From Rothia sp. HMSC078H08 (GTDB lineage Bacteria; Actinomycetota; Actinomycetes; Actinomycetales; Micrococcaceae): a stretch of DNA of 23,708 nt. Positions 22,926-23,708 of this stretch are shown in pieces. Each line of letters begins with the position of its first letter. Position 1 is the stretch's first letter. Location: assembly GCF_001808955.1 (NCBI RefSeq), contig NZ_KV795257.1, positions 131,154-154,861 of the forward strand, read 5' to 3'. The position numbers were made by a program, and so were the translations under genes. Below the pieces are notes generated by a model. That model was not told the origin of the DNA, ran no database searches, and saw only the letters and a list, made by a program, of their open reading frames with translations.

Positions 22926-23648
22926 ATGATGTTTAACCGTAGTTCTATTGCCGCGCTTTCTGCGGCAATGATGCTCACCCTGTCCGCTTGTTCCGGTGGT
23001 GCGCAGGTCAGCGCAGAATCGAGCGCTTCCACCTCCGCGAGCGCTGAGTCGGCAAGCGCGGAAGCTTCTGCAACTCCCACTCCTTCGCCCACTCCGACGG
23101 GTTATGAGCCCGTGCTGATTCGTGCGAACGTTGATCTGGATAACCCGTCGAAGGAAGCAGCAGATGCGACCCTCAAGGCTGCATACGATGCGTTGGAACA
23201 GTACCGACGTGTTTGGAATGCATGGATGCATGGGAGCCTGGAGCACACGAGTGATGAAGAGCTGCTCCGATACGTGGATAAATCCTTCCTGGAAGACACA
23301 AAGGAGGAAGTGGAGAATATTCAAAAGTTCACAGAAGAAAACCACGGTCCTATCAAGGGCGAAATTGCCTTCAATAACATCGATCCAGTCACCTATGGAA
23401 CCATGCACGACGATGGTTCTGTCTCATACAACACCGGCGCAACCATCACGTTCTGTGAAGACTGGAGTAACGTTCGCTCTGCTGAGGGTAAGAAATTTAA
23501 GGACCCTCAACTAACGCGACGGGTCTTTGTTCTTCGCCGTTCTGAAGATAATGCGTTTGTTGTTGTCAAATCTGAGACCCTTCATTACGGTTGCGGAGAC
23601 GAAGCAGACGCTACGAGCGAGGCGACCGCATCCGCTCAAAGCGAGTAG
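22926..23648 (+). CDS. putative lipoprotein of unknown function
   Basis: Only plus-strand gene, divergent from pyrR. A signal peptide (MMFNRSSIAALSAAMMLTLSAC) ends in a lipobox LSAC with the lipidated Cys at 22. A Ser/Ala/Glu-rich then Thr/Pro linker (23-58) leads to a domain at about 60-225. The domain starts with Lys/Glu-rich helices (about 75-135) and ends in beta-like segments with Cys177 (ITFCEDW) and Cys223 (HYGCGDE), which could form a disulfide. The C-terminus is again Ala/Ser/Glu-rich. I do not recognise a family; the overall plan resembles NTF2-like accessory lipoproteins of actinobacteria, but this is a guess. Start is ATG 22926 or the next codon; the ribosome binding site (AGAAAAG) is weak. 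Confidence 0.85.
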   Translation: MMFNRSSIAALSAAMMLTLSACSGGAQVSAESSASTSASAESASAEASATPTPSPTPTGYEPVLIRANVDLDNPSKEAADATLKAAYDALEQYRRVWNAWMHGSLEHTSDEELLRYVDKSFLEDTKEEVENIQKFTEENHGPIKGEIAFNNIDPVTYGTMHDDGSVSYNTGATITFCEDWSNVRSAEGKKFKDPQLTRRVFVLRRSEDNAFVVVKSETLHYGCGDEADATSEATASAQSE

Positions 23649-23679
23649 TGATACTAAACGAGGCGCATACCGGACACGC

Positions 23680-23698
23680 AGGGCGGGGGCTCCGTCCT
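23680..23698 (+). terminator. possible hairpin after the lipoprotein gene
   Basis: AGGGCGG (23680-23686) and CCGTCCT (23692-23698) form seven pairs in plus-strand RNA, one of them G-U, around GGGCT. No T-tract is seen in the ten bases left before the window ends, so this is a weak call. Confidence 0.25.
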
Positions 23699-23708
23699 CA
23701 AGGCGCTC

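Noticed and set aside
1..23708. tRNA, rRNA, CRISPR, insertion sequence or prophage
   Set aside because: No tRNA-like TψC/cloverleaf segments, no spaced repeats of CRISPR size, and no transposase or phage genes were seen on either strand.

Overview
The window looks like chromosomal core from a high-GC actinobacterium. The gene content (actinobacterial integration host factor mihF, WhiA, and a PyrR-led pyr operon with a membrane protein between pyrC and carA) is actinobacterial. The S20, ComEA and omega sequences and the moderate GC suggest Micrococcaceae, most likely Rothia; the genus is an inference from memory of family sequences, not a search. All genes but the last are on the minus strand, so transcription runs from high to low coordinates.

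Layout in transcription order. (1) 22602 to 13358: pyrimidine biosynthesis operon pyrR-pyrB-pyrC-(PH-like membrane protein)-carA-carB-pyrF. Several junctions are tight: ATGA at pyrR/pyrB, TAA-ATG at carA/carB, TAATG at carB/pyrF. It begins with a putative PyrR-binding hairpin touching the pyrR ribosome binding site and ends at a strong hairpin at 13285-13340. It encodes all de novo UMP steps except dihydroorotate dehydrogenase (pyrD) and orotate phosphoribosyltransferase (pyrE). (2) 12915 to 11936: mihF-gmk, closed by a classical terminator. (3) 11649 to 9736: rpoZ-coaBC, closed by a hairpin whose G-U pairs show minus-strand RNA. (4) 9373 to 6186: rapZ-yvcK-whiA, the conserved nucleotide-signalling and developmental-regulator cluster, without the uvrC that often precedes it. 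(5) 5964 to 853: comEA-comEC (DNA uptake), holA (clamp loader delta) and a PemK/MazF-like protein. (6) rpsT (S20), with a long structured leader and a very clear terminator. (7) On the plus strand at 22926-23648, a lipoprotein of unknown function, divergent from pyrR.

No rRNA, tRNA, insertion sequence, prophage, CRISPR array or obvious transferred island was seen. The large plus-strand ORFs are antisense shadows of the minus-strand genes. I did not find a convincing new multi-gene system. The more interesting points are the PyrR leader hairpin, a solitary membrane-anchored-looking PemK/MazF protein, a ComEC with no C-terminal nuclease domain, 13-bp tandem repeats and a possible leader ORF in front of carA, structured leaders before rpsT and the lipoprotein gene, and an omega subunit with a long acidic tail.
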